A DNA stretch of 40,928 nucleotides, from assembly GCA_015064635.1 (NCBI GenBank), contig SVRV01000022.1, forward strand, positions 1 to 40,928, in the 5' to 3' direction. Positions within the stretch are counted from its first letter, which is position 1. Every line of letters starts with the position of its first letter. The DNA comes from Oscillospiraceae bacterium (GTDB taxonomy: Bacteria > Bacillota > Clostridia > Oscillospirales > SIG627). Of this stretch, positions 32,060 to 39,821 are shown piece by piece. Under the pieces are notes generated by a model. The model was not told the origin of the DNA. It saw only the letters and a list, made by a program, of their open reading frames with translations, and searched no databases. A program made the translations under genes and the position numbers.

Positions 32060-32100
32060 CAAAAAGAGTAAAGAGACGTAAATTCCCTTTACTCTTATTA
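32060..32100 (-). terminator. Intrinsic terminator inside the dcw cluster
   Basis: AAGAGTAAAG (32064-32073) and CTTTACTCTT (32087-32096) form a 10 bp stem. On the minus strand it is followed by TTTTTG. It lies in the 96 bp gap between ftsL and the PBP gene, and would cut or reduce transcription of everything downstream unless a promoter lies beyond it. I saw none that is clear. Confidence 0.65.
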
Positions 32101-32116
32101 CATTACTATGTCAAAG

Positions 32117-32812
32117 CTAATTTATATATGATAAAAGATCGGAAACTACTCCTGCAAAACCCGAAAGAAGTGCACCGGGAGTTTCATCCTTCGGCTCTGT
32201 TTCCATTATCTCTATACTGTCCTCGGTATTAGGAGTAATGTATTCTTTGGGAATTTGATCTTCGTCAACCATTCCGTACTTTTCTCTCGCTATACGTTCA
32301 ACCTCTTCAAGATCATATTTGCTTTCCCATACAGCCTGAAGATCCGTTTCTTTTTTCTTAAGTTCAGCAATCATATTTTCGCCGTCGGTTATCTTGGTAT
32401 CTATTTCATCAAGCTCTATGTACAAATGGATAACGTAAAGCGAAACTATTGTAAGTGCAATAAGACAAAATATTGTAAATGCAGGGAAAGGAGTCGCAGG
32501 CTTTTCTTTTCTCATTCCCGCCACCTTAACCTGGGCTTCATTTCGTTTCTTCTTCATAGCCTTTGCCTTGGCACGTGCCCTCTCATCATTTACTCTTTCG
32601 TTTGTGGGAGCCGATACAAGCGAGTTGTTAAGTCTTGCCTTATTCTTTTGTGTGTAATTCTGGGGAAGTCGGTCTCTGCCACCATTCACCTCACGTGGCT
32701 TTGCCTGTCTCTCATAACCCTTTTCCGCAAGAAAATCCCCTGCAAGGTTACGCTCCTCAGACTTTATTTCCCTATTCTTTACTATTGTCTTGCCCGATGT
32801 GTACTCTGACAT
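32117..32812 (-). CDS. ftsL: FtsL-like septum protein with long cytoplasmic tail
   Basis: A 231-residue bitopic protein. The core is a membrane helix (about 110-132) followed by a coiled coil (IELDEIDTKITDGENMIAELKKK) and an ERIAREKYGMV motif, as in FtsL/DivIC. The cytoplasmic N-terminus of about 110 residues is unusually long and very basic (ARAKAKAMKKKRNEAQVKV). The C-terminus is extended and ends in a hydrophobic patch (GALLSGFAGVVSDLLSYIN). Typical FtsL is about 100-120 residues. The position between rsmH and the PBP gene supports FtsL. Confidence 0.82.
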   Translation of the reverse strand: MSEYTSGKTIVKNREIKSEERNLAGDFLAEKGYERQAKPREVNGGRDRLPQNYTQKNKARLNNSLVSAPTNERVNDERARAKAKAMKKKRNEAQVKVAGMRKEKPATPFPAFTIFCLIALTIVSLYVIHLYIELDEIDTKITDGENMIAELKKKETDLQAVWESKYDLEEVERIAREKYGMVDEDQIPKEYITPNTEDSIEIMETEPKDETPGALLSGFAGVVSDLLSYIN

Positions 32813-32833
32813 ATCTTTCCTCTCTCGCTATCC

Positions 32834-33766
32834 TTAAAGCTTTTCGGCACCTCTGAGCTTTGCACTTCTCGAACGGTTGTTCTCATCAAGCTCTCCCGTA
32901 TCTGCGGTTATCGGCTTCTTATTAAGAAGCTTCAGCTGCGGCTTGAAGCCGCATACGCAAACCGGAAAATTCGACGGACAGGTGCATCCGTTCACCTTTG
33001 ACCCAAACACCTCTTTTACCGCACGGTCTTCAAGGGAATGGAATGTAATTATCGCAATTTTTCCGCCCACCTTCAGCGAAGCTATCATAGACTCGACCGC
33101 TCCTCTGAGCATCCCTATTTCGTCATTCACTTCGATCCTTATTGCCTGGAATGTACGTCGGGCAGGATGCTTTTCTATCTGCGATGCCTTTGGCACCGCC
33201 GACTTGATTATGTCAACAAGCTCAAACGTTGTTTCTATTTCTTTTTCCGCACGCCTTTGAACTATCGCTCTTGCAATTCTTTGGGCGAATTTTTCTTCCC
33301 CAAAATCCGATATAACACGGGTAAGCTCCTTTTCGGAGTATTCGTTCACAAGCGTTCTTGCATCAAAAGGCTGTGATCTGTCCATCCTCATGTCAAGAGC
33401 GGCATCATAGTGATATGAAAAGCCGCGTTCAGCCGTGTCAAGCTGATAGGATGAAACGCCAAGGTCTGCCGTAATGCCGTCAACTCCCTCTATTCCGAGG
33501 TCGTCTAAAATGTATCTTACGTTTTTAAAATTGTCGTTTACAAATATTATTCTATCGGAATACTCTGCAAGACGTTTCTTTGCCGCTTCAATGGCATCCG
33601 TATCACGGTCGATGCATATAAGCTTTCCTGTTGTAAGCTTCTTTACTATTTCAAGGGAGTGTCCTCCCCCGCCGAGAGTACAGTCAACGTACACTCCATC
33701 TTCACGAACCGAGAGCATATCCACGGTTTCGTGAAGCATTACCGAATAATGATTAAACTCTGCCAT
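32834..33766 (-). CDS. rsmH: 16S rRNA m4C1402 methyltransferase RsmH
   Basis: A 310-residue SAM methyltransferase (formerly MraW). It opens with NHYSVMLHETVDML and has DCTLGGGGHS at the SAM site, DLGVSSYQLD, AIVQRRAEKEIETT and ITFHSLEDRAVK. ATG at 33766 overlaps the mraZ stop by 1 bp. The order mraZ-rsmH-ftsL is the standard dcw head. Confidence 0.96.
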   Translation of the reverse strand: MAEFNHYSVMLHETVDMLSVREDGVYVDCTLGGGGHSLEIVKKLTTGKLICIDRDTDAIEAAKKRLAEYSDRIIFVNDNFKNVRYILDDLGIEGVDGITADLGVSSYQLDTAERGFSYHYDAALDMRMDRSQPFDARTLVNEYSEKELTRVISDFGEEKFAQRIARAIVQRRAEKEIETTFELVDIIKSAVPKASQIEKHPARRTFQAIRIEVNDEIGMLRGAVESMIASLKVGGKIAIITFHSLEDRAVKEVFGSKVNGCTCPSNFPVCVCGFKPQLKLLNKKPITADTGELDENNRSRSAKLRGAEKL

Positions 33767-34185
33767 CAGAAGCCGTACTCCATAAGAGTGTCAACCATTT
33801 CGTCAATGCTCTGTGAATTCATGTACTCGTTATACTTTGCGGTATTCCATATTTCGGCGTGGTCGCCGTTACCGATTATGGTAACTTCCTTTTCAAGTCC
33901 CGCATACTCTCTGAGAGGCTGTGTTATGAGCACTCTCCCCTGAGAGTCGGTGTTTGCTTCAATTGCGGTGGAGAAAACGAATCGGTGAATAGCTCTGGTC
34001 TTCATTGCAGGAAGTTCAGAGAGCTTTGATACATACTTTTCCCACATCTCTTTTGAGTATATGGCAATACAGGGGTCCATACTTTTGGCAAGTACAAAGG
34101 TTTCACCAAGCGAATCCTTAAGCTTTGCAGGAATAAACACTCGTCCCTTTGCATCCAGCGAATATTCAAACTGACCAAGAAGCAT
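33766..34185 (-). CDS. mraZ: Transcriptional regulator MraZ
   Basis: A 139-residue regulator with two SpoVT/AbrB-like halves (YSLDAKGRVFIPAKL and TDSQGRVLITQPLREY). MraZ binds TGGGN repeats at its own promoter and represses the dcw operon. ATG at 34185 follows AAAGGGGG; the longer frame from 34272 would read through the operators. Confidence 0.95.
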   Translation of the reverse strand: MLLGQFEYSLDAKGRVFIPAKLKDSLGETFVLAKSMDPCIAIYSKEMWEKYVSKLSELPAMKTRAIHRFVFSTAIEANTDSQGRVLITQPLREYAGLEKEVTIIGNGDHAEIWNTAKYNEYMNSQSIDEMVDTLMEYGF

Positions 34186-34211
34186 ATTGAGTCCCCCTTT
34201 CGTATGATTTG

Positions 34212-34268
34212 TGGGAATTTTTGGGTAATTTGGATACATTTTGCTCCATTCAGTCCCACTTTTCACCA
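34212..34268. promoter_or_regulatory. Facing sets of MraZ-box repeats in the mraZ leader
   Basis: On the plus strand TGGGA (34212-34216), TGGGT (34222-34226) and TGGAT (34231-34235) are 10 and 9 bp apart. On the minus strand TGGTG (34264-34268), TGGGA (34254-34258) and TGGAG (34244-34248) are 10 bp apart each. MraZ boxes are TGGGN repeats with 5 bp gaps. They lie just past the predicted start of transcription, so they would block the promoter. Confidence 0.6.
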
Positions 34269-34279
34269 CCACTGCATAT

Positions 34280-34308
34280 ATTATATATCATATGAAAAGA
34301 AAATTCAA
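34280..34308 (-). promoter_or_regulatory. Promoter of the dcw operon
   Basis: On the minus strand TTGAAT (34303-34308), 17 bp, TATAAT (34280-34285). Transcription would start near 34273. Confidence 0.65.
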
Positions 34309-34315
34309 GTATTTT

Positions 34316-34801
34316 TTAAATATTTTCGTAGAAATTTTCAATTAATTTTTGTGCATTTTGCGGTATAATTTTTTTCCAATCCCCACCCTCGGAAAGCAAT
34401 TTTCTCACCTTTGTGGAGGAAATTTCCGCAAATTTTTCCTCCGAAAGAAGGAAAACGGTATCCACTCCCGAATGCTCAAAATTAAATTCCGCCATATTTT
34501 TTTCATATTCGAAGTCAACGGTGTTGCGAACTCCCTTGAAGAGAACCACTTCCTTTTTATCCAAAAGGTATTCGTACAGCCAACCTGTATGGGAGTCTAC
34601 CGTCACATTTTCAAGGTGTGAAACCGAAGCACGAAGCAGCTCAAGACGCTGTTCAAAGGAGAAGAGAGTCTTTTTATCAAAATTATGGCAAAGCAATACG
34701 GTGACGTTTTCAAACATCTCCGCCGCCTTTTCAAAAAGAGCGAGATGTCCCAGCGTCACAGGGTCAAAGCTTCCCGGTATTATGGCTGTCGTTTTCTTCA
34801 T
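34316..34801 (-). CDS. coaD: Phosphopantetheine adenylyltransferase
   Basis: A 161-residue nucleotidyltransferase, fourth step of coenzyme A synthesis. GSFDPVTLGHL holds the ATP site, and ISSTKVRKLLSEGGD is the C-terminal KISST-like motif. Two other family segments are VLLCHNFDKKTLFS and VLFKGVRNTVDFEYE. ATG at 34801 with GGAGTGG is the likely start; the longer frame from 34843 lacks a ribosome site. It follows rsmD, a common pairing. Confidence 0.94.
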   Translation of the reverse strand: MKKTTAIIPGSFDPVTLGHLALFEKAAEMFENVTVLLCHNFDKKTLFSFEQRLELLRASVSHLENVTVDSHTGWLYEYLLDKKEVVLFKGVRNTVDFEYEKNMAEFNFEHSGVDTVFLLSEEKFAEISSTKVRKLLSEGGDWKKIIPQNAQKLIENFYENI

Positions 34802-34848
34802 ATTCCACTCCGTTACAATCGGGCGGATATAAAATCCGCCCACATTTA

Positions 34849-35403
34849 TTACTTTCTTCCTACCGCATGGACATAAGTCTTTCCGTACTTATATCTTTTC
34901 TTGACCTCAACGCCGTACTCCTCGCACACGGCATCAAGTCCTTCTATTTCAGCGTCCTCGCCTTCAAGAATAATGATTCCGTCCTCGGCAAGCACTTCAT
35001 ATTTCATAACCTTCTTTACCACCTCGGGGAGAAGCTTCTTTCCGTAGGGTGGGTCAACGAATATAAAGTGAAAGGTATCGCTTGATTTCTTGAGGAAATC
35101 GGTAAAATCCATTCTTACAATTCTGCACTGTGAAAAGAGCTTTGTCTTCTGGGCGTTTCGCTTGACAATTTCAATGGACGCCTGAGACTCATCAACAAAG
35201 ACAGCACTTTCCGCTCCTCGGCTTATAGCCTCAAGTCCAAGCTGTCCGCTTCCCGCAAAAAGGTCGAGCACACGTCGGGAATCCAGGTCAAACTGAATTG
35301 CACTGAAAATGCCCTCCTTTGCCATTTCGGTTGTGGGACGCACCTCGTCTCCGTAGGGTGAATCAAGCTTTATTCCTCTTGCTTTTCCTGTAATTATTCT
35401 CAT
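34849..35403 (-). CDS. rsmD: 16S rRNA m2G966 methyltransferase RsmD
   Basis: A 184-residue SAM methyltransferase. It begins MRIITGKARGIKL, has RPTTEMAKEGIFSAI, the SAM site VLDLFAGSGQLGLEA and the catalytic FVDPPYGKKL. It starts within the last codons of the esterase gene (4 bp overlap at 35400-35403) and is 47 bp ahead of coaD. Confidence 0.95.
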   Translation of the reverse strand: MRIITGKARGIKLDSPYGDEVRPTTEMAKEGIFSAIQFDLDSRRVLDLFAGSGQLGLEAISRGAESAVFVDESQASIEIVKRNAQKTKLFSQCRIVRMDFTDFLKKSSDTFHFIFVDPPYGKKLLPEVVKKVMKYEVLAEDGIIILEGEDAEIEGLDAVCEEYGVEVKKRYKYGKTYVHAVGRK

Positions 35404-36473
35404 TTGTTATCTCCAATTTTTAAGTCAATAAAATCCATAAATTTGTTCCAGTCATATCTGCTGAAGAAATGTCTGCCCGGTCTCACGTAGTATGAAATGT
35501 GACCGTCCTTCATATGCTCGTGAAGCTCGGGATAACGGTCGGGATGAACAAAGCCCACGACTCCCTGCTTTTCAAATTCTTCACTCGCCATAACGCAGGT
35601 GAGATACTCGGATTCGTGGTCCGCCCATACGTCCTCGACAGCTGTACCTATTTCAACAAATCTCGGAGCGGATGCCGCTACAAGCCAATGCTGGTCAAAC
35701 TCCATTGCTCCCTCGTTGTTGATATACTTCTTATAATTCGGGCAGAACCAGAAGGGGAAGTTTCTCGTTATTGCCTCAACCGTCTCACCGCGCTTATTGC
35801 GGTGAATAGCACCGCCCGAGCAACCCGAATCGTTTGAGTGAGCAAATTTAAATCTATCATCGTATGCCGCTGTTACAAGTGCTGTCTTTCCAAGCCTTGA
35901 ATGACCTGCAACACCGAGCTTATCCATGTCAACAAAATCAAGAGTTTCAAGATAGTCCGCAACACGGGATGCCGCCCATGCCCACATCATAATCTTACCC
36001 GTGGCATTTCCTTCACGGCGCTCTCCGTCGGGGAACAAAATACCCGCAATGCCGTTGGTAAAATCGTTGTTATCGGTGGTAATATCATTATAGTAGAAAA
36101 CTGCCAACGAATATCCTCTGTCGATTATCTCCTCGGCGGGAGTATATTTATCGGGACAATCATATCTGAAATTGATTTGTACAATTACCTTTTGGTTTTT
36201 CTTATCCGTGGGGTGCACAAATTTAAAAGGGAATGAAAAGTCACGTCCGAGCAGCTTACCCTTTACGGTAACCTCCTCAAGTGTAGCATTGCCTGTCATA
36301 TAATTGGCATTTTCAAGCTCTTTCACTTCATATGTTACTTCCTCGGGCTTTGGTACGGGAAGTCCGTACTCCTCCTCGGCAAGTATCCTTTTCATATATT
36401 CCCTTTTTTCGTCGGTATTATCTATATTCGGAAGGGCAGGAATTCCTCTTTCCTTTATTATCTGTTCAAGCAT
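35400..36473 (-). CDS. CE15-like alpha/beta hydrolase (glucuronoyl esterase type)
   Basis: A 357-residue alpha/beta hydrolase. The nucleophile is in GHSRLGKTALV, then NDSGCSGGAIHRNKRGETVE and FPFWFC, and the catalytic His is in RPGRHFFSRYDW. This set matches bacterial CE15 proteins, several of which cut lignin-glucuronoxylan ester links. No signal peptide is visible, so an intracellular role on imported glucuronate esters or a different ester is likely. ATG at 36473 follows AAAGGAG. It heads an operon with rsmD and coaD, and its promoter carries a palindromic operator. General acetyl-esterase is the alternative. Confidence 0.82.
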   Translation of the reverse strand: MLEQIIKERGIPALPNIDNTDEKREYMKRILAEEEYGLPVPKPEEVTYEVKELENANYMTGNATLEEVTVKGKLLGRDFSFPFKFVHPTDKKNQKVIVQINFRYDCPDKYTPAEEIIDRGYSLAVFYYNDITTDNNDFTNGIAGILFPDGERREGNATGKIMMWAWAASRVADYLETLDFVDMDKLGVAGHSRLGKTALVTAAYDDRFKFAHSNDSGCSGGAIHRNKRGETVEAITRNFPFWFCPNYKKYINNEGAMEFDQHWLVAASAPRFVEIGTAVEDVWADHESEYLTCVMASEEFEKQGVVGFVHPDRYPELHEHMKDGHISYYVRPGRHFFSRYDWNKFMDFIDLKIGDNK

Positions 36474-36502
36474 ATTAATTCTCCTTTATTATTTTGGGGG
36501 GC

Positions 36503-36528
36503 AAAACTATACCTATACATATAGTTTT
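36503..36528. promoter_or_regulatory. Palindromic operator at the esterase promoter
   Basis: AAAACTATA (36503-36511) and TATAGTTTT (36520-36528) form a perfect 9 bp inverted repeat with an 8 bp spacer. It overlaps the -10 region (TAAAAA, 36525-36530) of a minus-strand promoter whose -35 is TTGACT (36548-36553) at 17 bp. This is where a repressor would sit. No regulator gene is adjacent. Confidence 0.55.
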
Positions 36529-36543
36529 TATCACAAATAGAGC

Positions 36544-36601
36544 AAAAAGTCAATAATTCCGCCCTACTTTACGCAAAAAAATTAACAGTTATTGACTTTT
36601 T
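36544..36601. repeat. 13 bp inverted repeat between divergent promoters
   Basis: AAAAAGTCAATAA (36544-36556) and TTATTGACTTTTT (36589-36601) match perfectly. Each arm contains a TTGACT hexamer. The left one serves as the -35 of the esterase gene; the right one lies upstream of the gdhA promoter. Confidence 0.6.
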
Positions 36602-36615
36602 TTAACGAATTTCTA

Positions 36616-36644
36616 TTGACAAGTAAAAAAAAGATAATTATAAT
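36616..36644 (+). promoter_or_regulatory. Consensus promoter of gdhA
   Basis: TTGACA (36616-36621), 17 bp, TATAAT (36639-36644), a full consensus. The leader is about 68 nt with AGGAGG at its end. Confidence 0.75.
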
Positions 36645-36718
36645 ATCCTTATTAAATTTTATTTATCCCCCAACCGAGTATAAATTGGATTTAAATTTTT
36701 ATTAGGAGGTTTTTAAAA

Positions 36719-38065
36719 ATGAAAAACCAGTATATGTTAGACGTTCTTGAAACAGTCAAGAAAAGAAACGCAGGCGAGCCTGAATTCATTCAGACCGTCG
36801 AAGAAGTTTTTGAGAGTATCGAGCCCGTTATTGATGCTCGTCCCGACTTTGTTGAGGCAGGCATCCTTGAAAGAATAGTTGAGCCCGACAGACAGATTTC
36901 ATTCAGAGTTCCGTGGGTTGACGACAACGGCAAGGTTCAGGTAAACCGCGGTTTCCGTGTACAGTTCAACTCCGCTATCGGTCCTTACAAGGGTGGTATC
37001 AGATTCGCTCCCAATGTGTATTTGGGCATTATGAAGTTCCTCGGCTTTGAGCAGACCTTCAAGAACAGCTTGACCTCTCTTCCCATGGGCGGTGGTAAGG
37101 GTGGTGCAGACTTCGACCCCCAGGGCAAGTCAGACGCAGAGGTTATGCGTTTCTGCCAGAGCTTTATGATCGAGCTCAGCCGTCACATCGGTGCTGACGT
37201 TGACGTTCCCGCAGGTGACCTCGGTGTTGGTGCAAGAGAAATCGGTTACATGTTTGGTCAGTACAAGAGAATAAAGAACGAGTTCACAGGTGTATTCACA
37301 GGTAAGGGCATCCAGTACGGCGGTTCTCTTATCCGTCCCGAAGCAACAGGCTACGGTGCAGTTTACTACACAGTTGAAATGCTCAATCACTTCGGTGACG
37401 ATATCAAGGGCAAGACATTTGTAGTTTCAGGCTTCGGTAACGTTGCTTGGGGTACAGTTAAGAAGATTACAGAGCTTGGCGGTAAGGTAGTTGTTATCTC
37501 CGGTCCCGACGGCTACATCTACGATGAAGACGGTGTTGCAACCGAAGAAAAGATCAACTACATGCTTGAAATGCGTGCTTCTTGCCGCAACAGAGTTCAG
37601 GACTACGCCGAAAAGTTCAACGTTCCCTTCTTTGCAGGTGAAAAGCCTTGGGGCGTTAAGGCTGACATCCTCATGCCTTGTGCTACTCAGAATGAGGTTA
37701 AGATCGAAGATGCCAAGAAGATTGTTGAAAACGGCATCAAGTACTACGTTGAAGTTTCCAACATGCCCACAACCAACGAGGCTCTTGCATACCTCAAGGC
37801 TAACGGCGTAAAGGTTGCTCCTTCAAAGGCAGTTAACGCAGGCGGTGTTGCTACATCAGGTCTTGAAATGTCACAGAACTCAATGCGTTACAGCTGGACA
37901 GCCGAAGAGGTTGATGAAAAGCTTCACCAGATCATGAAGAACATTTTCAAGGCTTCTGTTGATGCGGCTAAGGCTTACGGCTTCGGTGATGACCTTGTTG
38001 CAGGTGCTAACATTGCAGGCTTCCTCAAGGTTGCAGAGGCTATGAAGGCACAGGGTACCGTATAA
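36719..38065 (+). CDS. gdhA: Glutamate dehydrogenase, probably NADP-specific
   Basis: A 448-residue enzyme that joins 2-oxoglutarate and ammonium to glutamate. Family marks are RVQFNSAIGPYKGGIRFAPNV, the Lys in PMGGGKGGADFDP, PAGDLGVGAREIGYMFGQ, the nucleotide site SGFGNVAWGTV and the ending GANIAGFLKVAEAM. At 448 residues it fits the NADP-dependent bacterial hexamer. Codon use is strongly biased to a few codons, as expected of a highly expressed gene. Start ATG with AGGAGG. Its perfect promoter agrees with strong expression. Confidence 0.97.
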   Translation: MKNQYMLDVLETVKKRNAGEPEFIQTVEEVFESIEPVIDARPDFVEAGILERIVEPDRQISFRVPWVDDNGKVQVNRGFRVQFNSAIGPYKGGIRFAPNVYLGIMKFLGFEQTFKNSLTSLPMGGGKGGADFDPQGKSDAEVMRFCQSFMIELSRHIGADVDVPAGDLGVGAREIGYMFGQYKRIKNEFTGVFTGKGIQYGGSLIRPEATGYGAVYYTVEMLNHFGDDIKGKTFVVSGFGNVAWGTVKKITELGGKVVVISGPDGYIYDEDGVATEEKINYMLEMRASCRNRVQDYAEKFNVPFFAGEKPWGVKADILMPCATQNEVKIEDAKKIVENGIKYYVEVSNMPTTNEALAYLKANGVKVAPSKAVNAGGVATSGLEMSQNSMRYSWTAEEVDEKLHQIMKNIFKASVDAAKAYGFGDDLVAGANIAGFLKVAEAMKAQGTV

Positions 38066-38107
38066 AATTTCTTCGTATTTTTCCGTAATACTTCGCAAAT
38101 TTCAAGT

Positions 38108-38160
38108 AAGGGCGTCGTCGCTTTACGCAAGTAAAGCTTCCTCGCCCTTCTTTTATTTTC
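38108..38160 (+). terminator. Terminator of gdhA with GCAA tetraloop
   Basis: Outer stem AAGGGCG (38108-38114) with CGCCCTT (38143-38149), inner perfect stem GCTTTAC (38120-38126) with GTAAAGC (38131-38137) around GCAA, a stable GNRA loop. A broken T-run follows. Confidence 0.7.
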
Positions 38161-38346
38161 TCGTCTTACAAAAAAATACTTCGAAATTCGTTTCCATTCA
38201 TTTCAACAGCCGTCGTCTGACAGCGGTATTTTTTCGACATACTTTTCACAAAGTTTCAGGATACTACGAAATATTTTCGGTATTTTTGGCATTCGTCCAA
38301 ATATTTTATCAAAATTAGGCGTTTTTTAACTTTTAAACAGAAAATA

Positions 38347-38375
38347 TTGCATTTTTGTTTCGTTTGTGCTATACT
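38347..38375 (+). promoter_or_regulatory. Promoter of the alanine aminotransferase gene
   Basis: TTGCAT (38347-38352), 17 bp, extended -10 TGC-TATACT (38370-38375). The leader is about 27 nt. Confidence 0.6.
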
Positions 38376-38408
38376 ATTGGAGCATTAATTTTACTTGGAG
38401 ATATATAC

Positions 38409-39626
38409 ATGAACGAAATCAGAAGATCAGACAAATTAACACTTGTGCATTCAGATATAAGAGGAGCTACATTCCGCGAAGCGCTTGAAATGGAGAAAAA
38501 AGGCGAAAAGGTTTTGAAGCTCAACACGGGCAACCCCGGTAAGTTTGGCTTTGAAATGCCGGAAAGCATCCGTCAAGCGGTTATTGAAAGTGTTGAAAGA
38601 GCCGTGCCCTACAGTGACGTCAAGGGTACTATTGAATCCCGCGAGGCAATAAAGAAATATCACGAAGCAACAGGCGTTCCCTTTGTTGATGTAAACAACA
38701 TATTTGTGGGAAACGGAGTAAGCGAAGTGGTAAGCATGGCTACCACTGCCTTTCTTAACTTTGGCGACGAAATACTCGTCCCCTGCCCTTGCTATTCTCT
38801 TTGGGCAAACTGTGCCTACATTGCAGGCGCAAAACCTGTTCACTATATCTGCGATGAACAGTCCGATTGGTATCCCGATATTGACGACATAAAGAGCAAG
38901 ATAACCTCAAAAACAAAGGCTATTCTTATAATCAACCCCAACAACCCCACAGGTGCAATTTATCCCTTGGAGATACTTGAACAGATTGCGGATATTGCCC
39001 GCGAGCACAACCTCGTTATCTTCTCGGATGAAATATACGACCGTCTCCTTATGGACGGCATGACACACACCCCCATGGCAAAGGTTGCCCCCGACGTGCT
39101 GGTGTTCACCATGAACGGACTTTCCAAGTCTCACGTTATCTGCGGTATGCGTTGCGGATGGATGGTTATAACAGGGCCCACAGAGCAAGCCTCCGATATG
39201 ATTGACGGAATTGTTGCTCTTGCATCCATGAGACTTTGTTCAAACGCTTTTGCACAGTTCGTAATTCCCGCCGCTCTCTCGGATGTGGAAAGCACAAAGG
39301 CAATGATGGTACCGGGCGGCAGACTTTTCGAACAGCGTGAGGCTGCCTGCCGTGCAATGGATAAGTGCCCCGACCTCAGCTACGTTAAAAACCGTGCCGC
39401 ATTCTATATGTTCCCTAAAATTGACATAAAGAAGCACAATATAACAAACGACAAGCAATTCGCCCTCGACCTTCTCAAGGCAAAGAAGATACTTATCGTT
39501 GCGGGAAGTGGCTTTGACTATCCCACCCCCGACCACTTCAGAGTAGTTATGCTTCCCGAGCCTGACACGCTCTACAATGCAATGATGGAAATAGGCGACT
39601 TTCTTGAAACCTATCAACAGAAATAA
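38409..39626 (+). CDS. alaA: Alanine aminotransferase, AlaA-like
   Basis: A 405-residue class I/II PLP aminotransferase. E. coli AlaA has the same length and shares long stretches such as KVLKLNTGNPGKFGF, IFVGNGVSEVV, INPNNPTGA and LASMRLC. The Schiff-base Lys is in NGLSKSHVICGMR. It transfers the amino group from glutamate to pyruvate. ATG at 38409 with TTGGAG fits; the earlier frame from 38355 would overlap the promoter. Glutamate made by gdhA next door is the natural donor. Confidence 0.9.
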   Translation: MNEIRRSDKLTLVHSDIRGATFREALEMEKKGEKVLKLNTGNPGKFGFEMPESIRQAVIESVERAVPYSDVKGTIESREAIKKYHEATGVPFVDVNNIFVGNGVSEVVSMATTAFLNFGDEILVPCPCYSLWANCAYIAGAKPVHYICDEQSDWYPDIDDIKSKITSKTKAILIINPNNPTGAIYPLEILEQIADIAREHNLVIFSDEIYDRLLMDGMTHTPMAKVAPDVLVFTMNGLSKSHVICGMRCGWMVITGPTEQASDMIDGIVALASMRLCSNAFAQFVIPAALSDVESTKAMMVPGGRLFEQREAACRAMDKCPDLSYVKNRAAFYMFPKIDIKKHNITNDKQFALDLLKAKKILIVAGSGFDYPTPDHFRVVMLPEPDTLYNAMMEIGDFLETYQQK

Positions 39627-39631
39627 ACGAA

Positions 39632-39672
39632 AAAGCTGAACCGATGCAAAAGCAAAGGTTCAGCTTTGTTTA
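39632..39672 (+). terminator. Terminator of the aminotransferase gene
   Basis: AAAGCTGAACC (39632-39642) and GGTTCAGCTTT (39657-39667) pair around a 14 nt loop, followed by GTTT. Confidence 0.8.
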
Positions 39673-39749
39673 AAAACACACATATTACTATTATTCCCAA
39701 ACAATTCAAAATATTTTCGACTTTTTTATTTGTTTTTTGTTGTTTTGTA

Positions 39750-39778
39750 TTGACTTTTTATGGGATTCGGTATACAAT
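39750..39778 (+). promoter_or_regulatory. Promoter of the aldolase gene
   Basis: TTGACT (39750-39755), 17 bp, TACAAT (39773-39778). AGGAGG precedes the ATG at 39822. Confidence 0.65.
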
Positions 39779-39821
39779 GTAGGTGTTAAAGAATTTAAAC
39801 CTATTATAGGAGGAAAATAAA

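Larger units (their letters stand above)
38066..38408 (+). other. 343 bp gene-free region after gdhA
   Basis: It holds the gdhA terminator (38108-38160), a weaker stem GCCG/CGGT with an inner GTC/GAC and a T-run at about 38211-38234, and the promoter of the aminotransferase gene (38347-38375). No open frame I would support is present; the middle is A/T-rich. Confidence 0.6.
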
